Source of the DNA: ZC4RG30 sp039917615
GTDB lineage: Bacteria; Pseudomonadota; Gammaproteobacteria; Steroidobacterales; Steroidobacteraceae
Length of the DNA stretch: 64,000 nt
Direction: 5' to 3'
NCBI GenBank assembly: GCA_039917615.1
Contig: JBDSJD010000008.1
Coordinates: 1 to 64,000 of the forward strand
How positions within the stretch are numbered: the stretch's first letter is position 1; each line of letters begins with the position of its first letter. The notes below the pieces were generated by a model that was given only the letters and a program-made list of their open reading frames with translations, did not search any database and was not told where the DNA came from. Both the position numbers and the translations under genes were made by a program. This document shows positions 18,300 through 29,296 of the stretch, in pieces.

Positions 18300-18788
18300 T
18301 CAACCCCCGGCGAAGTCGATGGCCGTGGTGTTGTCCGCATCCGGAAACAGCAGCATTTCCGCGTTGGCGGCCTCCGAATCACCCACAAATGCGGCGGTGG
18401 AGAGCTTCCATATCCCCTTCATGTTTCGCACTATGCTGGCTGTGAGAATCAGCTGGTCGCCGGGCTCCACTGGGCGACGGAAGCGGCAGCCGTCGATGCC
18501 GGCGAAATAGAAGCGCGTGGTTTCATTCGGCACCTTGCGCAGGGTTGCGTAGGTCAGGATGCCGGCGGTCTGCGCCAGCGCTTCGAGAATCATTACGCCT
18601 GGCATCACCGGCCGCTCGGGGAAATGCCCGGTGAAATGCGGCTCGTTGAAGGTGACATTCTTGAGCGCGCGAATGCTCTCACCCGGTTTGCATTCCAGCA
18701 CCCGGTCTACCAGCAGGAATGGATAACGATGCGGCAGGTACTTGAGGATTGCGAAGATATCGAGAAACGGTTTTTCAGTTGTCATCAT
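18300..18788 (-). CDS. fabZ: 3-hydroxyacyl-ACP dehydratase FabZ
   Basis: The 162-residue hot-dog-fold enzyme dehydrates 3-hydroxyacyl-ACP in fatty-acid elongation and competes with LpxA/LpxD for hydroxyacyl-ACP. The catalytic pair is His55 (GHFPERPVMPG) and Glu69 (ILEALAQ). The first two codons are both ATG; either could start. The start overlaps the 3' end of lpxD by 14 bp. Confidence 0.97.
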   Translation of the reverse strand: MMTTEKPFLDIFAILKYLPHRYPFLLVDRVLECKPGESIRALKNVTFNEPHFTGHFPERPVMPGVMILEALAQTAGILTYATLRKVPNETTRFYFAGIDGCRFRRPVEPGDQLILTASIVRNMKGIWKLSTAAFVGDSEAANAEMLLFPDADNTTAIDFAGG

Positions 18789-19830
18789 TCTGCCCTGCTG
18801 GCTTGATCGAAAGCGTGGTTTCCAGTTTGCTGACTCGGTCCATCAAGAGGTCGAGCCGCCTGAAGCGGCCGACCAGCCGCCGCCAGAGACGCACATCTTC
18901 AACGGGGAAGACACTTGCGTACATACCGGGCTTGTCGAGCGAGCGCGTCACCACACCCACGCCGCCAATGACAATATCATCGCCAATCGAAAGCTGCCCC
19001 AGGATCACGACGCCAGCGCCGATCATGCAGCGCCTGCCGATACGGGTGCTGCCAGCGATGGCCACGCAGCCCGCAATCGCGGTATGCGCACCGATGAACA
19101 CGTTGTGTCCCACCTGGATCAGGTTATCCAGACGCGCGCCATCGTCAATGACGGTGTCGACCAGGGCGCCGCGGTCGACAGCGGTATTGGCGCCGATCTC
19201 CACGTCATCGCCGACCCGCACGCTCCCCACCTGCGGCACCTTCACCCACTGCCCGTCGTCCTTCGCGTGGCCGAACCCTTCCGACCCGACCACAGCACCG
19301 GGGTGCAGTATGCAGCGGCTGCCGATTCGTGCTGCGCCACACACCGTGACCCTTTCATGCAGCGTGGTGTCTGCGCCCAGGGTCACACCTGGACCAACAA
19401 TGCAATGCGCAGCAATGCGGCAACGCGGGCCTATCACCGCACCTGCGCCAATCACCACCAGGGCTGCGATTTCGGCAGATGCATCCACCTGGGCGGAAGG
19501 ATCTACGACCGCAGTCGCGTGTACGCCAGGAGCTACCGGAGGAGCCGGGTGCAGCACGGCGGCAATGCGGGCAAAGGTTGCGTGGGGGTTGGCGTGCACC
19601 AGGGCCGCCACAGGGCAATCCTCTGCCAACCGCTCATCCACGACCACCGCAGCGAGTCGTGTTGCAAGAAGCTGGGCGCGATAGGCCGGACTTGCGACGA
19701 AGCCCAGCGAAGAACTGCCACCTTCAAGGGTCGCTACGGAACTGACCTGGATATCCGGATCGCCACGCAGCCTGCAGCCGAATTCCACCGCCAGCGCGCC
19801 GAGACTGCGGCTCACGGTGACAGCAGGCAC
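18775..19830 (-). CDS. lpxD: UDP-3-O-acylglucosamine N-acyltransferase
   Basis: The 351-residue enzyme adds the N-linked hydroxyacyl chain, the third step of lipid A synthesis. An N-terminal uridine-binding domain (to about residue 100) precedes a long left-handed beta-helix with GSEGFGHAKDDGQWVKVPQ and the catalytic-His block LIQVGHNVFIGAH. A short C-terminal helix follows. It lies between skp and fabZ, its usual place. Confidence 0.97.
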   Translation of the reverse strand: MPAVTVSRSLGALAVEFGCRLRGDPDIQVSSVATLEGGSSSLGFVASPAYRAQLLATRLAAVVVDERLAEDCPVAALVHANPHATFARIAAVLHPAPPVAPGVHATAVVDPSAQVDASAEIAALVVIGAGAVIGPRCRIAAHCIVGPGVTLGADTTLHERVTVCGAARIGSRCILHPGAVVGSEGFGHAKDDGQWVKVPQVGSVRVGDDVEIGANTAVDRGALVDTVIDDGARLDNLIQVGHNVFIGAHTAIAGCVAIAGSTRIGRRCMIGAGVVILGQLSIGDDIVIGGVGVVTRSLDKPGMYASVFPVEDVRLWRRLVGRFRRLDLLMDRVSKLETTLSIKPAGQNDDN

Positions 19831-19845
19831 CCCGAACGTTTGCGA

Positions 19846-20445
19846 TCAGGGCTTGGCAGGTGCAGGCGGCTTGGTGGCGGGCGCTGGCGGTTTAGCGGCA
19901 GGGGCCGCCGCCGCAGGCGTGGCAGCAACGCCTGCCTTCTTTTTCAGGGCTTCCAGCAAGGCAGGAGTCACGTCATACGCAGTCGACGCATATGCCACGC
20001 CGCCGGCCAAGATCAGGTCATAACCCTGGGCTTTGGCAAAAGCGGATATCTCGTCGCGCACGTAGCGCTGCAGCTTCTGCATTTCTTCGTCACGGCGGGC
20101 GTTGAAATCTTCCTCAAAGCCGCTCTTCTTGAGCTGCAACGCTTGAGTGCCCGTGCGCAACTCCCTATCCGCTGCGCTGCGCTGCAATTCGGTCATGGTT
20201 GCAATATCTTTCTGCAACTTTTCCGCCCGCGCCTGGAGCATCTGCTCCTGGGCATCGATTTCATTTTTGCGCGGCCCGAATTCCGCACTGATGTTTTCCT
20301 GGGCCGTCTTGTACTGCGGCGCGCTCGACAGCAGAAGATCCGTGTTTACCGCACCGATCTTGGCTTGCGCGCCCGCCAGTGAGGCAAAGCCGGCCGATGC
20401 GGCGGCCAATAGAATAATGACGGTACGTTTCACGATGGACCTCAC
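19846..20445 (-). CDS. skp: Periplasmic chaperone Skp/OmpH
   Basis: The 199-residue product carries a signal peptide (to about residue 26, FASLAGAQA) and a KIGAVNTDLLLSSAP start typical of OmpH. A long charged coiled-coil region (about 45-135) should form the trimeric tentacles that hold unfolded outer-membrane proteins for BamA. The last 30 residues are an Ala/Pro/Lys low-complexity tail absent from E. coli Skp. It is 6 bp downstream of bamA. Confidence 0.9.
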   Translation of the reverse strand: MRSIVKRTVIILLAAASAGFASLAGAQAKIGAVNTDLLLSSAPQYKTAQENISAEFGPRKNEIDAQEQMLQARAEKLQKDIATMTELQRSAADRELRTGTQALQLKKSGFEEDFNARRDEEMQKLQRYVRDEISAFAKAQGYDLILAGGVAYASTAYDVTPALLEALKKKAGVAATPAAAAPAAKPPAPATKPPAPAKP

Positions 20446-20451
20446 TAAGAA

Positions 20452-22875
20452 CTAGAACGCCTGCCCGACTGAGAACTGGAACCTTTCTTTCTCGTCGCGG
20501 TACAACACGCTGCTGCCCTTGGATGATCGCAAGGGTATGGCATAGCTGAACCGGAACAAACCCAAGGGGGCCAGCCACTCAACTGACAAGCCCGCAGAGC
20601 GGCGCAGATTAGCAAATTTGAACTTGTAGGTCACCGGTGTGAGCCCATCCAGGCCGAAAAACTGCGTATCTTTGCCGGTTGAGAACACATTGCCGATGTC
20701 GTGGAACACACTGACGCGGGCGCTGGTCTCGAACTTGGCCGGCATCGGAATGATTATTTCTGTCCTGCCTACTATTAGCAGGTTGCCCCCATATGGGTTG
20801 CCGAAATCGTCCTTGGGGCCCATCCGGCTTTCCTTGAAGCCCCGCACCGTGTCAGGCCCACCCCCGAAAAACAGGCGGTACGGTGGCAGGCCCTTGGTGC
20901 TGCCGAATGAATTGCCGTAGGACGCCCGCAGATTCAGCAGACCCGTAAATCGCCGCCAGACTGGCAAGTATTGCTGGAATTCGTAGTCGAGCACCCAGTA
21001 TTCGACATCGGTCCCCGGGATGCTGGAGGACAGCGAAAGTACCTGCTTCTGGCCGCGGTCCGGAAACAGCCCCCTGTTCAGCCCCTGCACGCTCCAGCTG
21101 GCCGAAAGTTCCAATGCAGTGAACTTGCTGCCAAAGAACTCGTACACATTGCCGAGCACGTCGACTGCGCTGTGACTGAAGGGATTGCCATTCTGCTTCA
21201 CCCAGTTCTGCGCCTGCTGGGCGCTGCCGTTGGACGTGGTCAGCAGCTCGGACCGCGTCGCATTGGCACCGAACCTGATCACCTGGTAATCGTTGATTAT
21301 CGGATAGCCGAAATCCAGCCCGAAGGAGAACGTCTTGGATGAGAAGTCTGACGATGCCGAGACGAACTGCGATACATCCGAGTAGCGCACATTCACGGAA
21401 CGGGAAATATTGTTGATCCCGATATAAGGATTGGTGTGCGAGAAGGTCAGTGACCTGGAGTACTTGCTGGTATCGACGTCAAACGCCACCCGCTTGCCGG
21501 TGCCCATGAAGTTGGAGTCGGCATAGCTGCCCTGCAGGATGAATGCGGATGATGCCGAATAACCCAGGGCGCCGGACAGCGACGCGCTGGGGCGTTCCTT
21601 GATGGTGAAGTCCACGTCGACAAGGTCGTCTGTCCCCTCGACCTTGCTCTTCTCGAAATCGACTTTCTCAATGTACGGCAGTTGCTCAAGGCGCCGCTTG
21701 GAACTTTCAAGCGCGAGATTCGACACCCACGCGCCTTCGAGCTGACGCATCTCCCGTCGCAGCACGACGTCATTCGTGCGATCCACGCCAGTGAACTTGA
21801 TATGCCGCACATAGACGCGCTTGCCCGGATCCACGAGAAAGGTTATCACCACTTCTTTCTTCTCGTCATCCAGCTTTGGCACGGGGTCGACCTTGGCGAA
21901 CGCATAGCCTTCCGCTCCCAGCCGGTTCTCGATAAATTTCTGCGTGGCGGAAATCCGCTGCTGCGAATAGATCTGCCCCTTGCGCACCTGCACCAAAGCC
22001 TGCAATTCCAGCAGCGGCACAATCGTGTTGCCGGCGATTTTGGCCTCGGAAATCCGGTAGATCTCCCCTTCCTTCACGCTGACGGTGATGAACATGTCCT
22101 GCTTGTCGTCGGAGATGGTCACCTGGGCCGATTCGATCTCGAAGTTCGCGTAGCCGCGATCCTGGTACCAGGACTTCAGCTTCTCCAGATCTCCCTGCAT
22201 GGCTTCGCGCCCGTAGCGATCATTCGACTTATACCAGGAGTTCCACTTCGGGGTCTTCGACTCGAAGGTCTCGAGGATGTCTTTTTCGCTGTACTTGGTG
22301 TTGCCGACGATGCTGATCTGGCGGATGCGGGCGCGATCGCCCTCTTTGATGTCGATCTTGATGCTGACGCGATTTCCCGCCAGCTCGTCCACGGTGGTAT
22401 CAATCTTCACGCCATACTTGCCGCGGCTGAAATACTGGTCGGTCAGATAGCTCTTGACCTCCTCGAGCACCGAACGGTCGAAGGTCTTGCCCGCAGCGAG
22501 CCCGACGCCGCGCAGTGACTTGGTGAGATCTTCGGTCTTGAGGTCCTTGTTGCCCTGGATTTCGAAGCTGTCGATCGAGGGCCGCTCGCGCACGTCCACG
22601 ATCAGCGTATCGCCGTCGCGCCGCAGCTCGACATTGCGGAAGAATTTGGTTTCATAAACCGCGCGCAGCGCCTCACGCAGGCGTTGCGGAGTGAGTTCAT
22701 CGCCGATATCCACCGGCAGGTAGTTCAGAACCGTGCCTTCGGACACGCGCTCCAAGCCTTCCACGCGGATATCGCCCACCTGAAAACGGCTTTCTGCCAG
22801 CGGCTCCTGCTGTGCATGCGCCAGTGGCGCTGCCAGCAGGGCCAGAATGGCCCAGACAGGACTCTTGTTGATCAT
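20452..22875 (-). CDS. bamA: Outer-membrane assembly factor BamA
   Basis: The 807-residue Omp85 protein is the core of the BAM complex. A signal peptide (ending near LAHAQQ) is followed by five POTRA repeats (first beginning FQVGDIRVEGLERVSEGTVL) and a 16-strand barrel starting near residue 430. The loop-6 motif VRGF is present (TVRGFKESRMGP), and the protein ends in an aromatic Phe (FQFSVGQAF) as expected for barrel insertion. It lies 3 bp after rseP and just before skp. Confidence 0.98.
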   Translation of the reverse strand: MINKSPVWAILALLAAPLAHAQQEPLAESRFQVGDIRVEGLERVSEGTVLNYLPVDIGDELTPQRLREALRAVYETKFFRNVELRRDGDTLIVDVRERPSIDSFEIQGNKDLKTEDLTKSLRGVGLAAGKTFDRSVLEEVKSYLTDQYFSRGKYGVKIDTTVDELAGNRVSIKIDIKEGDRARIRQISIVGNTKYSEKDILETFESKTPKWNSWYKSNDRYGREAMQGDLEKLKSWYQDRGYANFEIESAQVTISDDKQDMFITVSVKEGEIYRISEAKIAGNTIVPLLELQALVQVRKGQIYSQQRISATQKFIENRLGAEGYAFAKVDPVPKLDDEKKEVVITFLVDPGKRVYVRHIKFTGVDRTNDVVLRREMRQLEGAWVSNLALESSKRRLEQLPYIEKVDFEKSKVEGTDDLVDVDFTIKERPSASLSGALGYSASSAFILQGSYADSNFMGTGKRVAFDVDTSKYSRSLTFSHTNPYIGINNISRSVNVRYSDVSQFVSASSDFSSKTFSFGLDFGYPIINDYQVIRFGANATRSELLTTSNGSAQQAQNWVKQNGNPFSHSAVDVLGNVYEFFGSKFTALELSASWSVQGLNRGLFPDRGQKQVLSLSSSIPGTDVEYWVLDYEFQQYLPVWRRFTGLLNLRASYGNSFGSTKGLPPYRLFFGGGPDTVRGFKESRMGPKDDFGNPYGGNLLIVGRTEIIIPMPAKFETSARVSVFHDIGNVFSTGKDTQFFGLDGLTPVTYKFKFANLRRSAGLSVEWLAPLGLFRFSYAIPLRSSKGSSVLYRDEKERFQFSVGQAF

Positions 22876-22878
22876 TAC

Positions 22879-24248
22879 CTAACCGAACTGCCGAAGGATG
22901 TCGTTGAACAGCGCCAGGCCCATGAGCAGCACCAGCACACCAATGCCGAGCTGCTGGCCGACCACCTGGGCGCGTTCCGACAGGGGGCTTCCCTTAATCC
23001 ATTCCACCAGCTGGTAGACGATCTGGCCACCGTCGAGGATGGGTACCGGCAGCAGGTTCAGGAAGCCAAGACTGAGACTGATGAGAGCGAGGAACGAGAC
23101 AAATGCGGCGACACCGGACTGGGCGGAATTACCGGCGGCTTCGGCGATGCCAAGCGGACCGCTGAGATTCTTGAGGGACACATTGCCCCGGAGCATTCGC
23201 CAGAACACGATGGCCTGCAGTGAAGTCATGCGCCAGGCTTCATTTGCGCCCGCGACCAGCGATTGTGCCGGGCCTAGCTTGCTATGACGCACCATTGATT
23301 CGGGCAGGCTGGTGCTCTGCGAATAGATACCGAGACGGCCAACGCGCCGGCCGTTGATTTTCTCCACAGCCACCTCGACCCGCAACGACAGCTCCTGGCC
23401 CGCGCGGCGAATGCCCAACAGCACGCTGTTGCCTTCTTGCTCCTCGATGCGGCGGCTCAGATCTTCGAAGCTGGAAACCGGAGTGCCATTGAGCGCAGCA
23501 ATGACATCACCGACCGCGAGGCCGGCGCGTTCGGCGCCCGCCCCTGGCACGAGTTTTCCGACGATAGCTGGTGTCACAGGTGCCCAGAAGTCGAAGCCCA
23601 GCCCACGCAAGAGATTCTCGGGTTCGGTCAAGCGGCGCCGCTCAGCTGAATCGGGCACCGACATAATGGCCGTCCGCTGTGCGCCGTTCTCCGACTGCAG
23701 CAACATCTCAACGTGACCATCCAGGGTCATCTGTTCGAGAAGGCCGAGCACGACATCGCCCTTGCCGGCGACCGGTTCGCCATTGAAGGCGAGCACTTCA
23801 TCACCGCGCGCGAGCCCGGCCCGTGCAGCTGGCGAGTCTGGCAGAACATCTCCCACCACTGGACGCACTTCCGTTACGCCTTTCCACCAGAAAAGCACTG
23901 CCAGCAGCAGGATGGCAAACGCGAAGTTGAAAGCCGGTCCGGCGAGCAACACCAGGATGCGCTGCCAGTGCGGACGACGATTGAAAGCACGATGCAACTC
24001 GTGGGCTTCGACGGGGGCTTCCCGTTCATCGAGCAACTTCACGTAGCCGCCAAGCGGGATGGCGGCCAGCACGTATTCAGTGCCATCTTTGCCTGCGGTA
24101 CGCGACCACAGTGACTTGCCAAAACCCACCGAGAAACGCAGCACCTTGAAGCCCAGGCGCCGGGCAACCCAATAGTGACCGAACTCATGCACGGTAACGA
24201 GCAGACCTACGGCGAACAGAAAGGCCAGCAGATGCTGCCAGGACAGAT

Positions 24249-24252
<4 letters not shown>
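22879..24252 (-). CDS. rseP: RIP zinc metalloprotease RseP
   Basis: The 457-residue inner-membrane site-2 protease cleaves anti-sigma-E RseA and remnant signal peptides. HEFGH at residues 22-26 provides the zinc ligands; two periplasmic PDZ domains follow (about 115-190 and 205-285), and the C-terminal NLLPVPILDGGQI holds the third metal ligand. Four membrane segments are visible. It overlaps dxr by 4 bp and precedes bamA, linking envelope-stress sensing to assembly. Confidence 0.97.
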
Positions 24253-25447
<1,195 letters not shown>

Positions 25448-25451
<4 letters not shown>

Positions 25452-26254
25452 GCGCGCAGCCCCGGCAAAAGCTCGATACCCAGCAACAGCAGCGGCGCAG
25501 CCGCCAGCAGGCTGTCGAACCGATCCAGCACACCACCATGCCCAGGAATCAGCGAGCCGCTGTCCTTGAGTCCTGCAAAGCGCTTGCACAGGCTTTCGGT
25601 TAGATCACCCACCACGGAGAAAGCGCCGGCGATGAGGGTGACCAGCAGTAGTGATGTCACTGGAATTCCTGCTATCCAAGCGGTCAGTGCAGCCAGAACG
25701 GCGCATGCGGCCAGGCCACCGCACATGCCCGCCCAGGTTTTGCCGGGCGAAACGGCCGGCGCCAGCTTGCGCACGCCCCAGGCACGACCGGCGAAATAGG
25801 CACCACTGTCTGCCAGCCAGACGATGAGCAGGGCATACAGTACGGCGCGATCGCCATCCTGCAGGTCCATGCGCATGCGCACCAGAGCAAGCCAGGCCAG
25901 TGACAGCGCCAGCAATCCCGCCGCGCCCACACTCGCGCTGTTGACCCGTTGCGGCATCCAGAACACCCATAGCAGTGCCAAGCACCAGAACGACAGCGCG
26001 AACCAAAGCACCAGGCGCAGCGCAGCGGGAGTATTGGTAATCAGCCACCAGCACACGCACAGGCCGATTGACATGGCAACGAACGCGGCGCGAACCCAGC
26101 GACGTCTGCTCCCCACAAACCCCGACCACTCCCACGACGCGGCCAGCATCACGACGCTTAGCGCCAGCGCCGACCAGAAGGCCGGCAACCCCAGCACCGC
26201 GCCGATCAGCAACGCCGCGATGAACAGCGCCGAAATAACCCTCTGCCGGATCAC
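25448..26254 (-). CDS. cdsA: Phosphatidate cytidylyltransferase
   Basis: The 268-residue integral membrane enzyme makes CDP-diacylglycerol for phospholipid synthesis. Multiple hydrophobic helices run the length, and the family signature is complete near the C terminus (CKRFAGLKDSGSLIPGHGG followed by VLDRFDS). SPGKTWAG precedes it. It overlaps both uppS and dxr by 4 bp. Confidence 0.96.
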
Positions 26255-26973
26255 TTCGCGGCACCGGGTTGTGCATCGGTGAGGCCGTAGCGCCGGTTTC
26301 GCGCGGCAAAGAACTTGAGTGCCGCTTCGAATCCTGCTGCATTGAACTCAGGCCAGAGTTCGTCGCAGAAATACAGCTCGGTATACGCGAGATTCCAGAG
26401 CAGGAAATTGCTGATGCGTTTTTCGCCGCCGGTCCGGATGAAAAGATCCGGATCAGGAATGCCGGCAAGCTGCATGGCCTCCCCCAGAATCGCGGGAGTG
26501 ATTTCCGCCGGGCGCATGGCGCCACTAACGCAGCGGCTGGCAAGTTCCCGCGCGGCGTTCGCGATATCCCAGTGGCCGCCGTACCCCACAGCGATCTGCA
26601 GCCGCAAAGCGGTATTCGCCACCGTGCGCTCCTCGGCTGCAAGCATGCGAGTCTGCAGCCGAACGGGAAAATTCTGGCGCTCCCCGATAAACAGCAGGCG
26701 CACCCCATTACCGTGCAGTTCGTCCACCTCGCGATCCAGGGCTTCCACGAACAGACCCATGAGGGCGCCCACTTCATCGCTGGGACGGCCCCAGTTCTCG
26801 CTGCTGAAGGCAAACAGCGTGAGAGCCTCGATATGCCGCTGCATGCTTTCGCGGATGCACATGCGCACTGGCTCGACACCTTCCTTGTGGCCGGCCTGGC
26901 GCGGCAGGCCCCGGCCGCTGGCCCAGCGGCCATTGCCATCCATGATGATCGCAATATGACGCGGCAGCGTCAT
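26251..26973 (-). CDS. uppS: Undecaprenyl diphosphate synthase
   Basis: The 240-residue cis-prenyltransferase makes the C55 lipid carrier for peptidoglycan and O-antigen. The HIAIIMDGNGRWA start contains the catalytic Asp12; RTGGEKRISNFLLW and the YTELYF/LWPEF blocks supply the isopentenyl diphosphate site. It follows frr after 34 bp. Confidence 0.97.
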   Translation of the reverse strand: MTLPRHIAIIMDGNGRWASGRGLPRQAGHKEGVEPVRMCIRESMQRHIEALTLFAFSSENWGRPSDEVGALMGLFVEALDREVDELHGNGVRLLFIGERQNFPVRLQTRMLAAEERTVANTALRLQIAVGYGGHWDIANAARELASRCVSGAMRPAEITPAILGEAMQLAGIPDPDLFIRTGGEKRISNFLLWNLAYTELYFCDELWPEFNAAGFEAALKFFAARNRRYGLTDAQPGAAK

Positions 26974-27007
26974 TGGGAATACCCGCAGTCGGAAGCGCGA
27001 AGGCGCC

Positions 27008-27565
27008 TCAGACCTGCAGGATTTCCTTTTCCTTGACGGCCATCAGTTGCTCGATGTCGGCAATGGCCTTGTCGGTCAGCTTCTGGATTTCGTCGTGACC
27101 GCGTCGTTCGTCGTCCTGCGAGATGAGTTTTTCCTTCAGCGCCTCTTTCGCCTCGGCCAGCGCGTCGCGCCGCACGTTGCGCACGCTGACCCGCGCAGCC
27201 TCCGCATCCTGCTTCACCACTTTTAGGATGTCGCGGCGGCGCTCTTCTGTCAGTGGCGGCAGTGGAATGCGGATCACGGTGCCCGCTGTGTTCGGCGTCA
27301 GATGCAGATCGGACTTGTGGATGGCCTTTTCGATGGCGGCCACCATGTTGCGATCCCAAGGGGTAACCACCAGCGTACGTCCGTCTTCCACAGAAATGTT
27401 TGCCACCTGGTTGAGGGGCGATTCACTGCCGTAGAAATCGACCTTCATGCCCTCGATCAGGCTCGGGTGCGCGCGACCCGTGCGCAACTTCTTGAGATCC
27501 GACTGGAAGCTCTGGATGCATTTCTGCATCCGCTGGCTTGCCTCTGCCTTGATGTCATTGAGCAT
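27008..27565 (-). CDS. frr: Ribosome recycling factor
   Basis: The 185-residue protein splits post-termination ribosomes with EF-G. Family blocks: LRTGRAHPSLIEGM, VDFYGSESPLNQVANIS, TPWDRNMVAAIEKAI and PPLTEERRRDILKV. Exact family length. It lies 22 bp after pyrH, the common order. Confidence 0.98.
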   Translation of the reverse strand: MLNDIKAEASQRMQKCIQSFQSDLKKLRTGRAHPSLIEGMKVDFYGSESPLNQVANISVEDGRTLVVTPWDRNMVAAIEKAIHKSDLHLTPNTAGTVIRIPLPPLTEERRRDILKVVKQDAEAARVSVRNVRRDALAEAKEALKEKLISQDDERRGHDEIQKLTDKAIADIEQLMAVKEKEILQV

Positions 27566-27587
27566 GTTGTTCTGGCCCCGGTTTCAA

Positions 27588-28307
27588 TCATTCATTGGTA
27601 ACGAGCGTACCGACATTCTCGCCGCGCACAACCCGTAGCAGGTCGCCGGGAGTGTTCATGTTGAACACGCGCAGCGGCAGGCGGTTGTCGCGACACAAGA
27701 CAATGGCCGTTGCATCCATGACCGCGAGGCGATCATCAAGCACGCGGTCGAAGCTCAGCGTCTCATAACGTGAGGCCGCCGGGTTCTTCTCCGGATCGTC
27801 GGAATACACACCGTTCACCTTGGTGGCCTTGAGCAACAGGTCGGCGCCGATCTCGATGGCGCGCAGGCTGGCCGCCGAATCCGTGGTGAAGTAGGGTTTG
27901 CCAGTGCCGGCCGCAAAGATGACTATGCGGTGCTTCTCCAGGTGCCGGATCGCACGGCGGCGCACGAAGTCCTCGGCCACCTCGTTGATGCGGATTGCCG
28001 ACATGACCCGGGCGTGAGCGCCCAGTGCCTCGACCGCGTCCTGCATGGCCAGCGAGTTGATCACCGTGGCGAGCATGCCCATCTGGTCCGCGGTTACCCG
28101 GTCCATGCCGGACCGCGCCAGACCCGCGCCGCGGAAAATATTGCCGCCGCCCAGCACCACGGCGATCTCGACACCCATGGCAGAGACTTCAACCAGTTCT
28201 GCGGCCACGCGCTTCAACATGGCCGGATCGATGCCGTAGTCCGCCTCTCCGAGCAACGCCTCGCCGGAGAGCTTGACCAGAATGCGTTTGTAGCGCGGTG
28301 CGCTCAT
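27588..28307 (-). CDS. pyrH: UMP kinase
   Basis: The 239-residue amino-acid-kinase-fold enzyme phosphorylates UMP and is normally a GTP-activated, UTP-inhibited hexamer. Motifs: ILVKLSGEALLG, VLGGGNIFRG, DRVTADQMGMLATVIN and a FAAGTGKPYFTTDSAA loop. It is separated from tsf by a terminator-like hairpin. Confidence 0.98.
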   Translation of the reverse strand: MSAPRYKRILVKLSGEALLGEADYGIDPAMLKRVAAELVEVSAMGVEIAVVLGGGNIFRGAGLARSGMDRVTADQMGMLATVINSLAMQDAVEALGAHARVMSAIRINEVAEDFVRRRAIRHLEKHRIVIFAAGTGKPYFTTDSAASLRAIEIGADLLLKATKVNGVYSDDPEKNPAASRYETLSFDRVLDDRLAVMDATAIVLCRDNRLPLRVFNMNTPGDLLRVVRGENVGTLVTNE

Positions 28308-28325
28308 TCCCTGCTCCCTGTTGAA

Positions 28326-28348
28326 GAAAACCCCGCCTTGGCGGGGTT
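28326..28348 (-). terminator. Hairpin terminator between tsf and pyrH
   Basis: Read on the minus strand, CCCCGCC pairs with GGCGGGG (28331-28346) around a 2-nt spacer and is followed by TTTT. It lies 18 bp past the tsf stop. It would end or attenuate the rpsB-tsf transcript, so pyrH and later genes may depend on readthrough or on their own promoter. Confidence 0.8.
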
Positions 28349-28363
28349 ATTGTTGGCGTGAAA

Positions 28364-29296
28364 CTAAATCCCCTCGACGCCCCTGCTCTTTGCTTCGTCC
28401 TTGAGCTTCTGCGCCTCTGCCTGCGCCTTCACTTCGGCGACGAAATCATCCTTCTTCTTCTCGATGCCGGCGCCGACCTCGAGGCGCGCGTAGCGCAAAA
28501 TCTTCGCGCTGGCTCCCGTAAGCAGCTTCTCGATGGTGAGCTTGTCGTCCTTCACGAACGGCTGCCCGAGCAGCGTGATCTCGCCCAGCCACTTGTTGAG
28601 CCCGCCCTCGACGATCTTCGCGAGGATGGCGTCAGGCTTGCTCTTGTTCTTCTCGTCGTTCTTCATGATCTCGACGCGGATGTCGCGCTCCTTCGCCACG
28701 TCAAGCGCCGGCACTTCGGCCGCCGTGAGGTAGCGCGGATTGCTGGCAGCTACATGCATCGCGAGATCCTTCGCGAGCTGGGCGTCGCCGCCTTCGATCG
28801 CGACCAGCGAGCCGATGCGCGTGCCGTGCAGATAGCTGCCCAGCAGCCCTGTGCTTTCGACCCGCTCGAAGCGACGCAGACTGATGTTCTCGCCGAGCTT
28901 GGCTATCAGGGCACGACGACGCTCGTCCACCGTTTCGCCGGACGTCAGCGCCAGCGCGCCCAGCGCCTCGATGTCGGCGGGCTTTGCAGCCAACGCGACA
29001 GCCGCAACATCCCGGGCGAATGAAGTGAAATCCTCACCCCTGGCGACAAAATCTGTCTCGGAGTTGACCTCGAGCAGCACCGCAGTGCGGCCATCGGCAC
29101 TGGCGGCCGTGGCAATCACGCCTTCCGCGGCCACGCGGGAAGCTTTTTTGTCAGCCTTGGCCAGACCCTGCTTGCGCATGAGTTCGGCCGCAGCGTCAAG
29201 GTCTCCACTGACCTCAACCAATGCCTTCTTGCACTCCATCATGCCGGCGCCAGTGCGCTCGCGCAGCTGGCGGACTGACTCAGCGGTTACGCTCAC
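28364..29296 (-). CDS. tsf: Elongation factor Ts
   Basis: The 310-residue nucleotide exchange factor recycles EF-Tu. The N-terminal UBA-like domain (VRQLRERTGAGMMECKKALV) and the TDFV motif (NSETDFVARGEDF) that contacts EF-Tu are present, as are the core and coiled-coil domains. It starts 4 bp inside the end of rpsB, so production is likely coupled to S2 synthesis. Confidence 0.97.
   Translation of the reverse strand: MSVTAESVRQLRERTGAGMMECKKALVEVSGDLDAAAELMRKQGLAKADKKASRVAAEGVIATAASADGRTAVLLEVNSETDFVARGEDFTSFARDVAAVALAAKPADIEALGALALTSGETVDERRRALIAKLGENISLRRFERVESTGLLGSYLHGTRIGSLVAIEGGDAQLAKDLAMHVAASNPRYLTAAEVPALDVAKERDIRVEIMKNDEKNKSKPDAILAKIVEGGLNKWLGEITLLGQPFVKDDKLTIEKLLTGASAKILRYARLEVGAGIEKKKDDFVAEVKAQAEAQKLKDEAKSRGVEGI

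Noticed and set aside
18742..20382. 546-codon plus-strand frame opposite lpxD and skp
   Set aside because: It spans two conserved minus-strand genes and their gap; composition (His/Arg/Ala-rich) is typical of antisense frames.
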